NCBI RefSeq assembly: GCF_023898315.1
Contig: NC_064621.1
Location: 121,282,561 to 121,346,560 of the forward strand
Length of the DNA: 64,000 bases
From: Schistocerca nitens
Taxonomy: Eukaryota > Arthropoda > Insecta > Orthoptera > Acrididae
Direction of reading: 5' to 3'
This document shows, in pieces, positions 32,890 to 45,189 of this stretch. The notes below the pieces were generated by a model that ran no database searches, had not been told where the DNA came from, and saw only the letters and a list, made by a program, of their open reading frames with translations. Made by a program: the position numbers and the translations under genes. The stretch's first letter is position 1. Every line of letters starts with the position of its first letter.

Positions 32890-33560
32890 CTTCCATTATG
32901 ATTGTTACAGATTCCCTCTAGGGAACTTTCACCTATTTATTAGTAATCGGAATGCATTATTGAGCTACATGTCAGACAAGTAAAAGAAACAGTTTTGTTA
33001 ATGGACTATCTGATCATAATGCACAATTAACGGAAATAAAGAATTTACAACTTTACAGTTCTGAAACATGTTCACACAAAGCAGTGAGGCTTATTAATGT
33101 GAACACGTCATAACATTTTAAGAATTAGTTAAAAGATATGATATGGTTATGGGTAAATAGAAAGAGATACTAAAGTAAAATTCAGTGAACTCCACAGTAA
33201 AAAAGTCATACAGTGAGTCCATAAAAAAACAGTAGGCAACAGATAAACAAAGGGATTAAAATATCATATAAGAGGAAAAGGGAAACTTATATAAAAGCCA
33301 GAGTAACTCATAACCTGATGCTACTTGTGATCTACAAAAAATACTGTATTATTTTACGGAAAGTCAATAATATGTTTAGTAATATGCACATCCTCACCGC
33401 AATACATAAAGCAGATAAGAAGATTGAAAGTATATGGAATATTGCGAAATGGGAGACAGAACTATCAGTCAGTGTACAATACACCACAACAATTAAACTA
33501 AATGACAATGTTGTAACAGATAACATGTTGCATGTATTTTTAACAATCATTTTCTAAATG
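32890..33560 (+). pseudogene. Decayed LINE, part B: endonuclease end and linker
   Basis: A segment resembling IYRSPxGNFxxF appears near 32910-32945. VNGLSDHNAQLTEI (32995-33040) carries the SDH motif of LINE endonucleases. From 33318 to 33555 a 79-codon open frame gives the basic linker before RT (ADKKIESIWNIAKWETE, LNDNVVTDNMLHVF). It continues after a Penelope-like insertion, at about 34700. Confidence 0.65.
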
Positions 33561-33564
33561 TAGC

Positions 33565-34508
33565 AGCTTTCTAAACGTAGCAGCACTACTACTCTTAGTG
33601 CCAAGAAATGAGGAATGTCCTACCCACATCCCTCCCACAGTGTTATTCCGCGACCCACCAAACCTAAACAATATCATCGTCCATCCCTACACAACACCTG
33701 CTCCCAAAACTAGTCTCATATTCCTGTAATAGACTTAGATGCATGACTTGTCCCATACATCTTTCCACCACTATGTACTCCAGTCCAGTCACAAGCATCA
33801 CCTATCCAATCAAAGGCAGAGATACCTGTGAAACCACTCACGTCATTTACAAGCTAAGCTGCAACCACTGTGCTGCATTCTACATGTGCATGACAACCAT
33901 CAAGCTGTCTGTTCGCATGGATGGCCACTGACAAACTGTGGCTGAGAAACAGCTGGGCCACCCAGTAGCTCAGCACACTGCCCAACACAACATTCTTCAT
34001 TTCAATTACTGCTTCACAGCCTGTGCCATCTGGATCTTTCCCACCAACATTGGCTTTTCTGAATTGTGCAGATGGGAACTCTCCTTACGATATATCCTTT
34101 ATTTCCGTAACTCTCCTGCCCTCAACCTTTGTTAGCCATTGTCCTTTATCCACGCATCCCCTTCCCTGGTCCCATTCCAGCACTACGCTGCCCTCTATTC
34201 CACCTATGCACCCACAGTCTTTTTACTTCTCTCCTTTTCCACTGGCCACCCCCCTCCATCTAACCTCGTAGCTGCACCTAGCTGCCCTAACCTCTCCCTC
34301 ACTCATCCCTGTGTGCTCCCATAAGGAGTACTTTACCATTCCCCAGCCCTACTCTGCTATCGCCGCCCCCCCCCCCCCTCTCCAGCCTCCTCCATCCACC
34401 TCCCCACTCCAGCCTCCTCCATCCGTCCCCCCCCCCCTCCCCCCAAAGTTTGCTTCTCTCATCACGCACTGCTGCTCGCTGTCTGGCTTTGGCAACCAGA
34501 GACTGTGG

Positions 34509-34554
<46 letters not shown>

Positions 34555-34695
34555 TCTAATTCTGATGAAGGCCTGTTTAGTCGAAAGCTTTGATCAACTG
34601 TCTTTTTATTGTGCCTTTGGGACTCAGCATCTCTGCTATATGGTAATGGTCATTGTCCTTTGCATAATATTGTCATTATTCCATCCTGTATTTTC
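33565..34695 (+). pseudogene. Penelope-like element 3' part (GIY-YIG-like) inside the LINE
   Basis: In pieces: TCETTHVIYKLSCNHCAAFY (33823-33885), IKLSVRMDGH and a downstream QLGHPVAQHTAQHN segment. These follow the Cys-x2-Cys, Tyr, Arg and His order of the GIY-YIG endonuclease of Penelope-like elements, though the catalytic loop is degraded. A C-rich stretch, (GT)n (34512-34553) and CTGATGAAGGCCTGTTTAGTCGAAAGCTT follow, ending near CCATCCTGTATTTTC. An inverted relative lies at 45190-46125. Assignment is by motif only. Confidence 0.62.
34512..34553 (+). repeat. (GT)n microsatellite
   Basis: About 20 TG units in the Penelope-like 3' region. Confidence 0.97.
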
Positions 34696-34699
34696 TTTC

Positions 34700-35850
34700 A
34701 TTGGGTCAAATGATTGAGTTGATGAAAAAAGAGAATAAATTACAAATGTCATTCCACAAAATTTTGAGGAACTACAAGTAACGCCAACACCTTTCACTGA
34801 AAATAACACAATGATAAAAATTCTAAAAAACAAAGTTCGTATGGTATTGATGAAATTTCAAACATAATTCTGAGAAGTTGATCTAACTTAGAAAGTAATC
34901 CCTTACTGTAAATGTAATGTGCCCCTGGCACAGGGAATTTTTCCAGTCAGATTAAAATATTGAATTGTTAAATCTCTTTATAGAAAATGTGACATGAAAG
35001 ATTTAAATTATTATTGCACTATTTTCTTACTAACACCTTATCTGAAAAAATAATGTACTCAAGAGTAGTCTCACATTTAAATATAAACAACTTACTTACC
35101 ACATCACAGTTTGGATTCTAGGAGAATTGCTCGACTGAGAATGCTATTTATACACTCACTCACAAAAATTACAAGCGTTTCTGTGATCTTCTCAAAGAAT
35201 TTGATTGCATAAATCATGATACTCTCTACAAGAACTTAAGTTTTATGGAACTGATGTCTTTACTCACTACTGGTTTCTATCATACTTAAGAAACACAATG
35301 CAAAAACTTGGGTGGAATAATACAAACTATGTTGAAAGGAGAGAACATTTTGTGTGCACCCACAGTCATCATGTAGGCACCTCTTCAAGAAGTTAGGCAT
35401 TTTAACTGCTCTGTCACAATACATATTCACTAATGATATTCACCATAAATAATCCATCACAATTTGAGAAGAATGGTCATGCCATATCTACATGACTCAC
35501 AAAAGAATGGCCTCTATTGCCATTACTGAAACTGTCTGTGGCTCAGACAGGAGTTCAATATACGGCAACAAAAATTGTTGATAATTTTCCCAATATCAGA
35601 AAATGTCTGCTGGAAAATAAACCAATTTTTAAATCTATCCTGAAATCATCCCTCCTTGTCAACTACTTCTATTCCACAGACAAATTTTTATTTAATAACC
35701 AGTAGTAAATAAAAATATTCGAAAGTGTAATTTCGTGATTACAACGAAAACAATGTTCATTTATGTTAATGCTAATCTGGTATACATACCCTGTAAACTA
35801 ATTCATTCCACAACATTTAGATAAAAGAATTAGTTGAATAAAACCACTTG
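34700..35850 (+). pseudogene. Decayed LINE, part C: reverse transcriptase, C terminus, 3' UTR
   Basis: Fragments of RT are readable across frames: SSYGIDE (34835), a LTPYLKK relic of the SLLxxxSKIFEK motif (35025), AIYTLTHK (35140), and FDCINHDTLYKNLSF (35195-35240) with the first catalytic Asp. No intact YADD was found. A 62-codon frame at 35517-35702 gives the C terminus (VDNFPNIRKCLLENKPIFK...FYSTDKFL). The 3' UTR includes GGTATACATACCCTGTAAAC at about 35776, also found at 37412. Confidence 0.65.
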
Positions 35851-36028
35851 ATGATTTTATGAGGGTCTTAGAATAAATCATTTTCGCGTAATTGTATTTA
35901 TCTATTCCATTAGCTGAATAAAACTACCAGATGGTGATTTTGTGTGTGTCTTTAAAATAAATGGCTACTGAGTTAATGAAAATGTAGGGCACTGATAGAG
36001 ACTTTGGGATCTGCTAGGGCCAAGTTTT

Positions 36029-36046
36029 GCGCGCACGCGCGTGCGT

Positions 36047-36101
<55 letters not shown>
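36029..36101 (+). repeat. (GC/GT)n alternating purine-pyrimidine tract
   Basis: It starts TTTTGCGCGCACGCGCGTGCGTG and becomes pure TG. It is in inverted relation to 36299-36360, 200 bp away. Confidence 0.95.
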
Positions 36102-36103
<2 letters not shown>

Positions 36104-36139
36104 GACCTATATGTCCAGAGATTCGTAAGAAATATGTTT

Positions 36140-36295
36140 CACTGTATCAAACAATGGAAACTCCAGATAGGAACATCAACAACATAAAAAAAAACAGATT
36201 GACACTTACTGTAACGAAGACACGTCAAGTTGTAGGCATGCACAATTTACACTTATGTAAAGTTTTCAGCCACAGCCTACATCAGTAAAAGAGGG

Positions 36296-36341
<46 letters not shown>

Positions 36342-36420
36342 GCGCGCGCGCGAGCGAGCGACTGCCAACTCCAGCATCTCAGGCCAGAATGTGTATGTAA
36401 TCCACACAAAATGTGTCTTC
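36140..36420 (-). mobile_element. Penelope-like 3' tail, minus strand, with (CA)n and (GC)n
   Basis: CAATGGAAACTCCAGATAGG is the complement of the tail seen at 26400 and 46085. Then come AAAGTTTTCAGCCACAGCCTACATCAG, (CA)n at 36299-36340, and GCGCGCGCGCGAGCGAGCGACTGCC. This is the same order as the copy at 34500-34700 read from the other strand. Confidence 0.6.
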
Positions 36421-39400
36421 CCTTTGGAAAAGATATGCTGAAACATGTTTTGAGCCTCTGATGACGCAACATGGTTAGTCAAGGAAGAGGGTGACATGAA
36501 TTTGAGATTGCACAGGGCAATAAGTAGGCTGTGTGGATTACACAACACTCTTACTAGGCAATAAATAATGAACAACACTATTGGAAAAGTAAGGGTTTGT
36601 ATCACTGTGATGTGATGTGGATGGTCAAGAAGAGCAGAAGGGTTTTCAAAGCTGCTATGTGATAAGTAACTTAATATTAAATAATTCTACCAGAAATCAT
36701 CTTATGTCATCTGTAGATGAATGGCCACCTTGATAATGGCACGCAGGATGATTTGAAACAGGCTGTGGACCAATAATAATAATAATAATAATAATAACAA
36801 TGTCATGTGTGTATGTAAATTTGCACCTAGTTCTGTTAAGTTATTGCATGTCATAGGCAAGCAATCATGCAAACTAATACATAAACTATTATGAATGTTA
36901 CACATGCCAACCAGTGTTTCTGAAATTACGTGTCTTCCCCTGCAATGATGACATTCAGGGTTTTCATTAACTTGTTCACTACAGGACCCAAGACTTTCAT
37001 GGTTGGAGAACAAAGCACAGCACCCTAATTTATTACTTAAATCACAGAAATGTGACTGACAGTGAAAGAATACCTTCAACTTATACAGACTGCAACTTTA
37101 ATACTGCTCACTTCATTATGTTTTAAGCCTATTTACCTCTATTTCACTACAACAACTGTGTTTCAGTTTCATGTATGTATTAATTTAATTTTCATATGTT
37201 GCCAACTATGTATAAATACTCTAGCTCGACAACGGATTTATTCTGCAAGGTGGCAAGTTTTCTTTCTCTTTTGTGTGTGCCTGTCAGTGACTCAACACGT
37301 GCTATTCAGTGAGTGGTCTCCTTTACACCTGGTAGGAAAAAAAAAAAAAAAAAAGTGTAGCTACGCGAGTAGGGCTAAAAATAATAATGTGCTCATTACT
37401 ATTAACACTAATCATGTATACATATCCTGTAAACTGAGTCATTCCACATCATTTCGATAAAAGAATTGTTCAAATATCAATGGAACTAACAACAACCTAA
37501 TTAACTAACTAAATTATTTACAACTATGAATAAAGTTATATGTTGCTCCAAAAGGTGAAATATGGTAATTTCGTGTTACTGGATTGAATTAAGAGAGCTC
37601 ACTTGTTAGTAGCCATTGCTATCCATAGTTAATAACATGTTATGCATCAGTCATCATCTCATCTGAAACAAACATGGCATGACTGTTACTCTATGGGTTT
37701 TCAAAAGCAAAATTTGTAAAGTGAGTGTGTTGTATTTTGATAACTTGGGCACACCCATCAGGTGAATTACTCCTTGTTCTCACAGAGTTTCATCACTACT
37801 CCAGACTTTATTTTCTGAATAAGGTATCACCTGGGCAAGTCAAGAATTACTTGCTGCAACTTCGTTGTATTTCAATAGTGTTCTTTTACACTTGAAGACA
37901 GGATATTTGGCAAATACATATGCTGAAATCTGTGAATATAAGCTTGTTTTTAATAAGGCAAAAAGTTCTGAAGATGTAACAATGTATATGCATGCTGTCT
38001 GTATATTTGATTCACAACATAAACTGGTTATGCTCTTTGGCTTTCAAGACACTGTATTTCTATAGCTGTATGGTATATGGATTTTTTTTTCCATCTTTGC
38101 ATACTATTCACAGCGTTTTTCTGCTGAAACAAATCATAAGCATCTGTGTTATGATGTTGTTCATAATGTGCAACTTCAGTGACATGTTAGAACAAGTGAT
38201 GCATAAAATCCTTCATTCCATTGAAAATAGGATAGGAGAGATAAATGGCCACATCAACAAAAAGAAGTTCTAATGCAATTCACCAAAACACATCTTGGAA
38301 GTCAATAAAAGTGACTGACACAAATAATTCTTTTAATTTACATAATATATCATGATGTGTTTGTGCTTTAGGAAAAAAATACTGTTACTAAAGAATATGT
38401 TTTTGGAAATAAAGATCTGATGTCTGCTACAAAATTTTTAATACAACAGGACTAAATACAATCTATTGAGTGACTAACAGTTATGAATATTGTAAGAAAA
38501 CCATGACAGATGTTTTAACAACATATACGTGTACCACAGCCAATTTCAAAATTGAGTATAAAAAGCCCAACCACTACTTTAAGTAACAATACATAAAATA
38601 CAATACATAAAATTTACAGAACATGTAACACATAGACTTGAAACATCTTCAACACTCGTATAATTAAACGAACATGAACATTAGATTTTGTATAATGTTG
38701 ACTGCATTTTAAATGTCATAAAATTATCATCACACTTTCATTAATAATCATCGGAGCTTGTGACTCTTCAGTCTTTAAATGTTAATGGAATGTGCTGTTA
38801 ACTGCCTTGGTGAAGCATAGACAAGTAATAATATTTTAACTGCTAAACAAATTTGCATGTACTCTACTCATATGAACTAAGGTTATTTGTCTACTACATA
38901 TCAAATTCTTAAATATACTGCTACATGTGACAAGGAGGGAATTATGAAAGCTGTAGTGGTAGCAACAGCAGTAGCAGTAGCAGTACTAGTTTCCCCTCAA
39001 AAATGAAAGTGGCCCAGTAATGTAAAATAAAAACATTAAAAGATATGTTATATCACAGCATACGAATTAATGATACCTTCATTGCCTACATAGCTACTAT
39101 TAAGATATTAATGTCCAAGTAATTTTAAACAACTGAATCTCTCAGTCATTGCTTTGGATACTATTGCAGTACAGTACCTTCAAATTCAAGAGCCTCCACA
39201 ACATACCTTACATCTGGAAGGCCTCAAACCTTGCAACTAAATGGAAAATATTTCTGTAAGTTGACATTAAATGCTGCTTAATATCTTAGTTTTTGCAATT
39301 ACACATTGCAGGGACAACCTGATGGATTGATATTGGTAGTAAGTACCAAGTTGTTAACTATTTACACACGTACCTCTCAACTGAGGAGCATTTTATTCAA

Positions 39401-39839
39401 AACCAGATAACTGCGAAAAAGTAAATTTTTCAGGAAACATATTTTTGTAATACCATAACAAAATACTAATTTTACATTTACATAGCTTTTATAGGCACTT
39501 CTGATTGTGTGTTTGACCTTTCAAAAATTTTCTAATTTTATTTGAGAATAGAGAGACGAAGTTTCCAAGTTTTCTCGAAAGTAGATAAATGCAGAAATGG
39601 ACATTAAAAGTTTTGTTAATGTACTGATTTAAATTGATTTTCTTCCATTACTTTTTTATCTTTAACATTAATTACAAAGAAAGGTATTCATTTTCCATTG
39701 AAACAGAATAATGTGCTACAATATATCACTTTAGCACCATACATTTCCATAAAGTTTTGACACGCAGAAGTGCAAAATAGCTGCAAACCTGTTGAAATAC
39801 AACAAAAAATACAGATTATGATGATACTAAAATGGAAAT
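36420..39839. other. Long spacer without gene
   Basis: No coding sequence is recognised. It holds an (AAT)n run (36774-36796), an 18-bp poly-A (about 37337-37354) and a LINE 3'-UTR fragment (37385-37500: GTATACATATCCTGTAAACTG, AATTAACTAACTAAAT). ORFs of 60-130 codons here look like chance. Confidence 0.55.
37385..37500 (+). mobile_element. LINE 3'-UTR fragment
   Basis: Shares AATCATGTATACATATCCTGTAAACTGAGTCATTCCACATCATTTCGATAAAAGAATTG-type order with the 3' UTR at 35765-35840 and ends in AACTAACTAA repeats. Confidence 0.65.
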
Positions 39840-40286
39840 CTATTGATCCTTTTCAACAATGTCCTTATAAAACTCATCTGCCCCTCCTGGTATGTTAAAA
39901 TGCCTCGTAAGTTTTAAGACATACTTTTTCTTTTCCTTGCTGAACATGATCTTCTTTTCCAAGGTGGCTGCTTTCCTCACTTCGTGGCAGTAGTCCAGAT
40001 TTCCGTACCTAACCACTACAAGAGTTCTTTTATAAGTGTCTGATATTGACAATACCTTCTTCTTAGGCTCTTCATAAGCCATCATTCACTAAGAAGTTAT
40101 TTTGAAAGACTTATTAGATCATGTGGCTTTTAGTGCACTGAACTTGAGATCCCTTGCTTCCCCATCTTTATTTAATATATTGATGATGCCATGTTGTTCC
40201 AGCACCTTATAGTATACAGTCAGTGAAAGACTATCTTCCTTTTTTGTGGTAGTCTTTGTCCACTCTACCAAACACACTGTCAGCAT
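39840..40286 (-). pseudogene. Unrecognised same-frame ORF pair, possible gene relic or exons
   Basis: Two minus-strand ORFs lie in one frame: 40286-40119 (55 codons, MLTVCLVEWTKTTTKKEDSL start) and 40085-39840 (81 codons, MMAYEEPKKKVLSISDTY start). Only TGA, TAG and TGA within about 36 bp separate them. Both are rich in Lys, Glu and Tyr and look coding rather than random; the second ends FYKDIVEKDQ-stop. An acceptor-like TTCTTAG lies at the start of the second. I know no family for it. It is on the same strand as, and 2.4 kb downstream of, the dioxygenase gene. It may be a broken retrocopy, a DNA-element gene or two exons. Confidence 0.35.
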
Positions 40287-42630
40287 TATAAGCTGTGACT
40301 ATGAATAATGAAATGATGTACCAGCTAATTAAATTTTCTGCTTTCTTTCAGGATGGCTATTAGTGGGCACATCATTACCGTACTGTTTATTTTGACTGGT
40401 GCAGTAGCCAGAAATTAAATAAATTTAATATCAATCATTCTTTAGCTGGGACCCCTCAGGATTTCTAAGAAAATACAATAGAGCAGAGGCTATTTGGTAG
40501 CATCCTTTCGGTCGTTCTGTTTCAAGCCAAGTATAAACAGCAATCCTTTGTCTGTTCTTAGTAATTAATCATAATGCACAAAATGAATAACAAAACCCGT
40601 CTTGAATAATAACTTCACAATCGGATAGCTTCGGTATTGGCTTATTCTTCTGTATATCAAAATAGGCTTTAACCACATTTGGATTTCCCCCCTTCATTAT
40701 TGCATATTAAAACAGACTTTAACCACATTTGGATTTTTCTCCTCCACTACTGCATAGAACATTTTTTGCACAGTCTGTGCATACAGTCATTTGTTATTAA
40801 TTGATTCTTTTTTCCTTCTTCAAATCTTGTTGCTTTTTAGAGTGTTTTTGGATATCTCTGACATTGCCTGAAATGTTGTGTCACATCCAGGCTCAGTCTG
40901 GCCATTTTTTCCTTGTGCCATATTTTATCGAAAGAGTACTCTTCCTTTTTGCTTCTTTCTTGATGTTCCTGCTCCCTGGCAACACTGGCTTGGACTGAGC
41001 AATAATCAGGAGTATATCATTAATTTATTTCTGTTGATAGTTCTGGCAGCAAGTGCTTGCCAATAGTTTTTTTTTCCCCCCCGGAAAACTCTCTCCCACA
41101 TTGTTATTCTCTCTTCAGGTCCCTCAGAAGTGAAGCATAGAGTGCGTTTATTGACTTTTGCTTTAATCAGCTGAGAGCAAATATTGAGTTTTGTAAAAAT
41201 TCCTAGTTGTCAATGTCCTACAACAGCAGTGGATATCATCTTTTGACAAGATTGTTTCAACAGGTTATGCAAGCAACAAGCACCAACTGAGCTTTACGAG
41301 CTTTCAAAAAAATGCTCCTCAATTATGAAGTTTACAATATGAGTGGAAAACATAAACAATTACTTGACAGACATCTATACATACTTTTAAAAAGAGTGTT
41401 TGGCACACTACATAGTCACTTTTCTTCTGAATTTACTAGTTACTTATCTACTGTTGGAACAATGAGAAAACATCTGTATTGGATACACGTTTTATTACAC
41501 TGTCTGGGACAGTCGAGCTGAAGGGCTGAAATATTGCGACCTAGCATATATAAGTAAGAAAAGGAGACAATAAAACCATAGGGAAAAAGGGGATGGGCAC
41601 GGCAACAAATTGGGAACTATTTCTCAGGAATGTTGTGTGCTCAAAGTTACATACCTTGTGTCTACTCTGATGCATGACACATGATGCTCACTCTTTCAGA
41701 AGCATGGCAAAAGCGCTGTATAATTTCTCCGATCACATTATTTGTCATTTGTCCTGCAGAATACAATATACACCTGTCAAGTGTGCCATAACTGCTGAAG
41801 CAGTGTTTTGTGTTTAGATATTGCACTGATGTGTTTAGAATCTTACCTAAAAATCTAGACAGTGTGCACTTCATATCACAAATAGCTTAACTGTAATTAA
41901 TGATGAAACCTGACTTGTTACTTCCAACAGAAAACTTAACTACTTGTACTACTCAACAAGAAAGTACATTTTTCCTGCCTACAACAGATGAAAGAATAGC
42001 AAGTCCAGCACAGAAACAAATAAAATGTGAACTCTAGATGTTTTCCCTTTGCAACTTAAGAATTAGGACTAAGAATTCTGTCATTCAGAAAGCCTGAGAT
42101 TTATATTCAAATACGTTCATGACAGTTGGTCATTGTGCAGTACCTGTGAAATGGCCTAATCTGTTTTGTTTTTGTTAGCAGTTTCTGTATTTAATTCTAT
42201 AGAGCAACATTTCTATAAACCAAAGTGCCCTGTCTAGAGCTTTCTCATCCAAGTAAGACTTTAAGCTTTGAATTACAATAAACAGTGTCATGACAATATA
42301 AATTTCTGTCAGTTTATGTACTCTAGGGCTGTTATATATGAATATTATTCAATGTGGAAGTTTGACATTTGCTAAACATGAAATACAAGTATATGATTAA
42401 CGTCAAAAGATATGTGCTATTACGTTGACATATTATGTTGATAAACATTGAAGCAATTACAAGAAACATGCATAATTTCAAATTTAAACCAATCCTTTTT
42501 GGAGTGTGCCATTTTATCACAATTTTCAAGGTGTGCAGAAAATCAGTTGCAGGACATGATATACATTTTCAAAGATACATTCAGGAAATACATTAAAATG
42601 TTACAGGTGTCATGCACACTGTGCAAATGT
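40287..42630. other. Spacer without gene
   Basis: No supported gene. It contains a tandem duplication at about 40662-40755 (AGGCTTTAACCACATTTGG and AGACTTTAACCACATTTGG, 63 bp apart). Confidence 0.5.
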
Positions 42631-42636
42631 TTTATT
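42631..42636 (-). terminator. Polyadenylation signal of the dioxygenase gene
   Basis: AATAAA on the minus strand begins 21 nt after the last stop-codon base. It is the first signal after the stop and would give a very short 3' UTR. Confidence 0.6.
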
Positions 42637-42656
42637 ACCTATTGATAGTTCTGGTA

Positions 42657-42741
42657 TTACTGCACCTGTTGCCCCTTACTAAGTAAGGCATCATACAGGG
42701 ATATTACTTCATCAATATCGACATAACATCCTACCAAGTGC
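42657..42741 (-). CDS. Gamma-butyrobetaine dioxygenase-like, last coding exon
   Basis: The acceptor TTTTCAG ends at 42742. The first base G completes the Arg codon split from the previous exon (AG|G). The exon then reads HLVGCYVDIDEVISLYDALL and closes with a TAA at 42659-42657. The family pattern here is SRHLxGxYxDxDEV, where the Arg binds the carboxylate of 2-oxoglutarate. The exon encodes the end of the double-stranded beta-helix and a short tail, as in BBOX1. Phase and motif agree with the exon at 46411-46541. Confidence 0.9.
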
Positions 42742-42888
42742 CTGAAAACACACACAGCAATTTCATTGAGTTAAAAATGTAAAACGAACACTGAAAATTT
42801 ATAGTAACTAAATCATGAGTTTACTCATTTGTCAATAGCTAAAATATCACAGGGTAGAGTAATAAAAGTTATGTTTACGTAAACATAT

Positions 42889-42890
<2 letters not shown>

Positions 42891-42931
<41 letters not shown>

Positions 42932-42938
42932 CCCCCCC

Positions 42939-42994
<56 letters not shown>
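42891..42994 (+). repeat. (CT)n, C-run and (CA)n compound microsatellite
   Basis: CT units at 42891-42929, then about ten C, then CA units at 42941-42994. It lies 150 bp upstream (in gene sense) of the last coding exon. Confidence 0.97.
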
Positions 42995-42998
<4 letters not shown>

Positions 42999-43144
42999 GA
43001 AAAACTCTGTGCTCCACTTAACAACAGGTTTGAACACTGAAGAGTCAGCCTGCAAACTGAAGAGTGGACAGCCCTCATGATTTGGCGATAACGTTTCTCA
43101 GAACAAATGCTAAAACTTATCAAAAGTATATGAAAACCTATTAA

Positions 43145-44115
43145 TGGACGTTAATATAGGGTGTGCCCACACTTTGCCTTTATGACCGCTTGACCTCTGC
43201 TGGGGACATTTTCAATAGTGTCTATGTCAGTGGAGAAATGCCAGCCCATTCTTCCTCGAGATCCAAAACCAGAAGAGGTAGTGATTTTGAACACATGGAT
43301 CTCAAGTGAAGGCAGTCAGTCGTCTAACTCATCCCAGAGTTCCACTATGTTCAGATCAGTGCTCTGATCAGGTCAATTCATTTCAGGAATGTTACTGTTC
43401 ACAAACCATTGTCTTACAGATGCTACTTTAGGGCAGGGTAAATTGTTATGCTGATACAAACTATCATCATCTCTGAACTGTTCCTCTAGTTTATGAGTAT
43501 TAAATGGCATAAAATGTGCTCGTATCATCCTGTTTTTAGCATTCTCTTAAGCACAGCACAGATTTCCAAGGACTTAATGTGATTAATCACTCAAAATCAC
43601 TTGTTTCCAGTCATATACTGCCTAGCAGCATCAGTCTTTACACCAGCACAGACATTGTGCTAACTGGATTCCTGATGGCACTTATAAGTCATGAATGATT
43701 ACTTCTGCTGATTTTGTGTGATTTTTTACAACCACTCAGGTTGACAGTATCTGTAGGTCACTACATTAGGTCCACCTAGCGTGTGGCTGTGATTGTTCTT
43801 TCACGTTTACACTTCACAATCACATCACCAACAGTTGATTCGGGCAGCTCTAGAAAGGTTGAAATCTACCTAATGGATTTGTTAGTCTAATGACATACAA
43901 TGATTAGTCCACATTCCAAGATGCTCCATTCTTCTGATTGAATCATTCCGCTATTATATTTTCTCTTCTGACAACACAATACTCCTCACCTTCTTTTATG
44001 CAGGTGGGTAAGCCTCTCATAACATCTAGTAGTCAGTTATCCATTACACAGAGGTGTCTGGAACCTTTTTATCAGGTAGGCGAGAGTTTCTCATGTTAAT
44101 TACATTAAATACTAA
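43145..44115 (-). pseudogene. Decayed Tc1-like element
   Basis: From AGGGTGTGCCCACACTTTGCC to AGAGGTGTCTGGAACCTTTTTATCAGG, the two ends are inverted relatives. Inside, segments in the order of a Tc1-like transposase are readable on the minus strand (for example the complements of GCCAGCCCATTCTTCCTCGAG, ATTCATTTCAGGAATGTTACTG and CACAATCACATCACCAACAG). Internal deletions and many changes leave no long ORF. I recognise the family from common arthropod Tc1-like copies. Confidence 0.75.
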
Positions 44116-45189
44116 TTTCTGTATTGATGATAGTGTTAATGCATTTAGTAAAAAATATACACTTCTTGGATGCTGCACACTGAGTTACCACTGATTTAAA
44201 ACATGCTGTGAAAAGTTCTGCATAACCTCAGGAAACAATTTTTAGTTGCTTCTTGTGATATAGTGGATCAGAGTGGGGACTGGCCTGCTCACTCTTCAGT
44301 TTACAGAGAGACTGGAAACAGTATACCTTCCCCTGACCTGTGAATTGACTGACAAAGTGAGATACAGCTCATGGGCCCTTAAATTTAAGTAGAATCTGAA
44401 CCAGGGGGCAACTTAAAATTTTTGACATATGTTGGTTTCAAATCCTGAACTTTTAGACTTTTCATTTCAACCTTGCACTCTGAATCACCTAGCAACCCAC
44501 AATGGAATACTAAATGATATGAAAAGAGGTAGAAAAAAATCTATTTGGCTACTGAACTTCTATACTTTAGGCACTGAGCTACCAAATCTCAAACATAGAG
44601 CAGCTGTTTGCTTCTGAACAGTGACAGTAAGACACTAACACAGAACATTAAACCGAAATTTAATAGAGCCTGTTTGCACCATATTTATAAATTATCTGAC
44701 TGTTATGATATTTACCCAAAAAAGTATGAAGAGAAAGAAATGTTCCTCCCTTAGCCTGATGGGAGGAAAAGCTTAGTGTTACTTATCTTGGATCATGGTA
44801 TTGATGGGATTGTATTATTATCTAGTTTTACAATTAGGCTTTAAGGAATCCAGCTGCCTACACCTGCAATGGCGTCATTACTCACTTTCCTTATGAATTT
44901 GTGTAACAGAACTATAACTAATGCATCTCAATGCATGTTTATGATGCACTCTAAATTTTTCCTGTTTTTCTAAATATCTTAAAGATAAATGTAGATTTTT
45001 TTTCTATAACCCCCCCAAGAAAGCTAGAAATGCTGTTCAGTATTTAGCTTCTGGAAGCGAAGTTATTAGGACTGCGAACACAGACATAAAAGTATAAGAT
45101 ACTATCCTAGCCTTTGAAACTATTAGTACCTTCTACAGGAAGAAAAAGAGGGATAGTACACTGTAGTTTAAAAAGGAAAAGCAGGTCAC

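Noticed and set aside
37062-37460. 132-codon plus ORF with Leu/Phe/Cys-rich start
   Set aside because: It runs through a poly-A tract and a LINE 3'-UTR fragment, and no homology is recognised.
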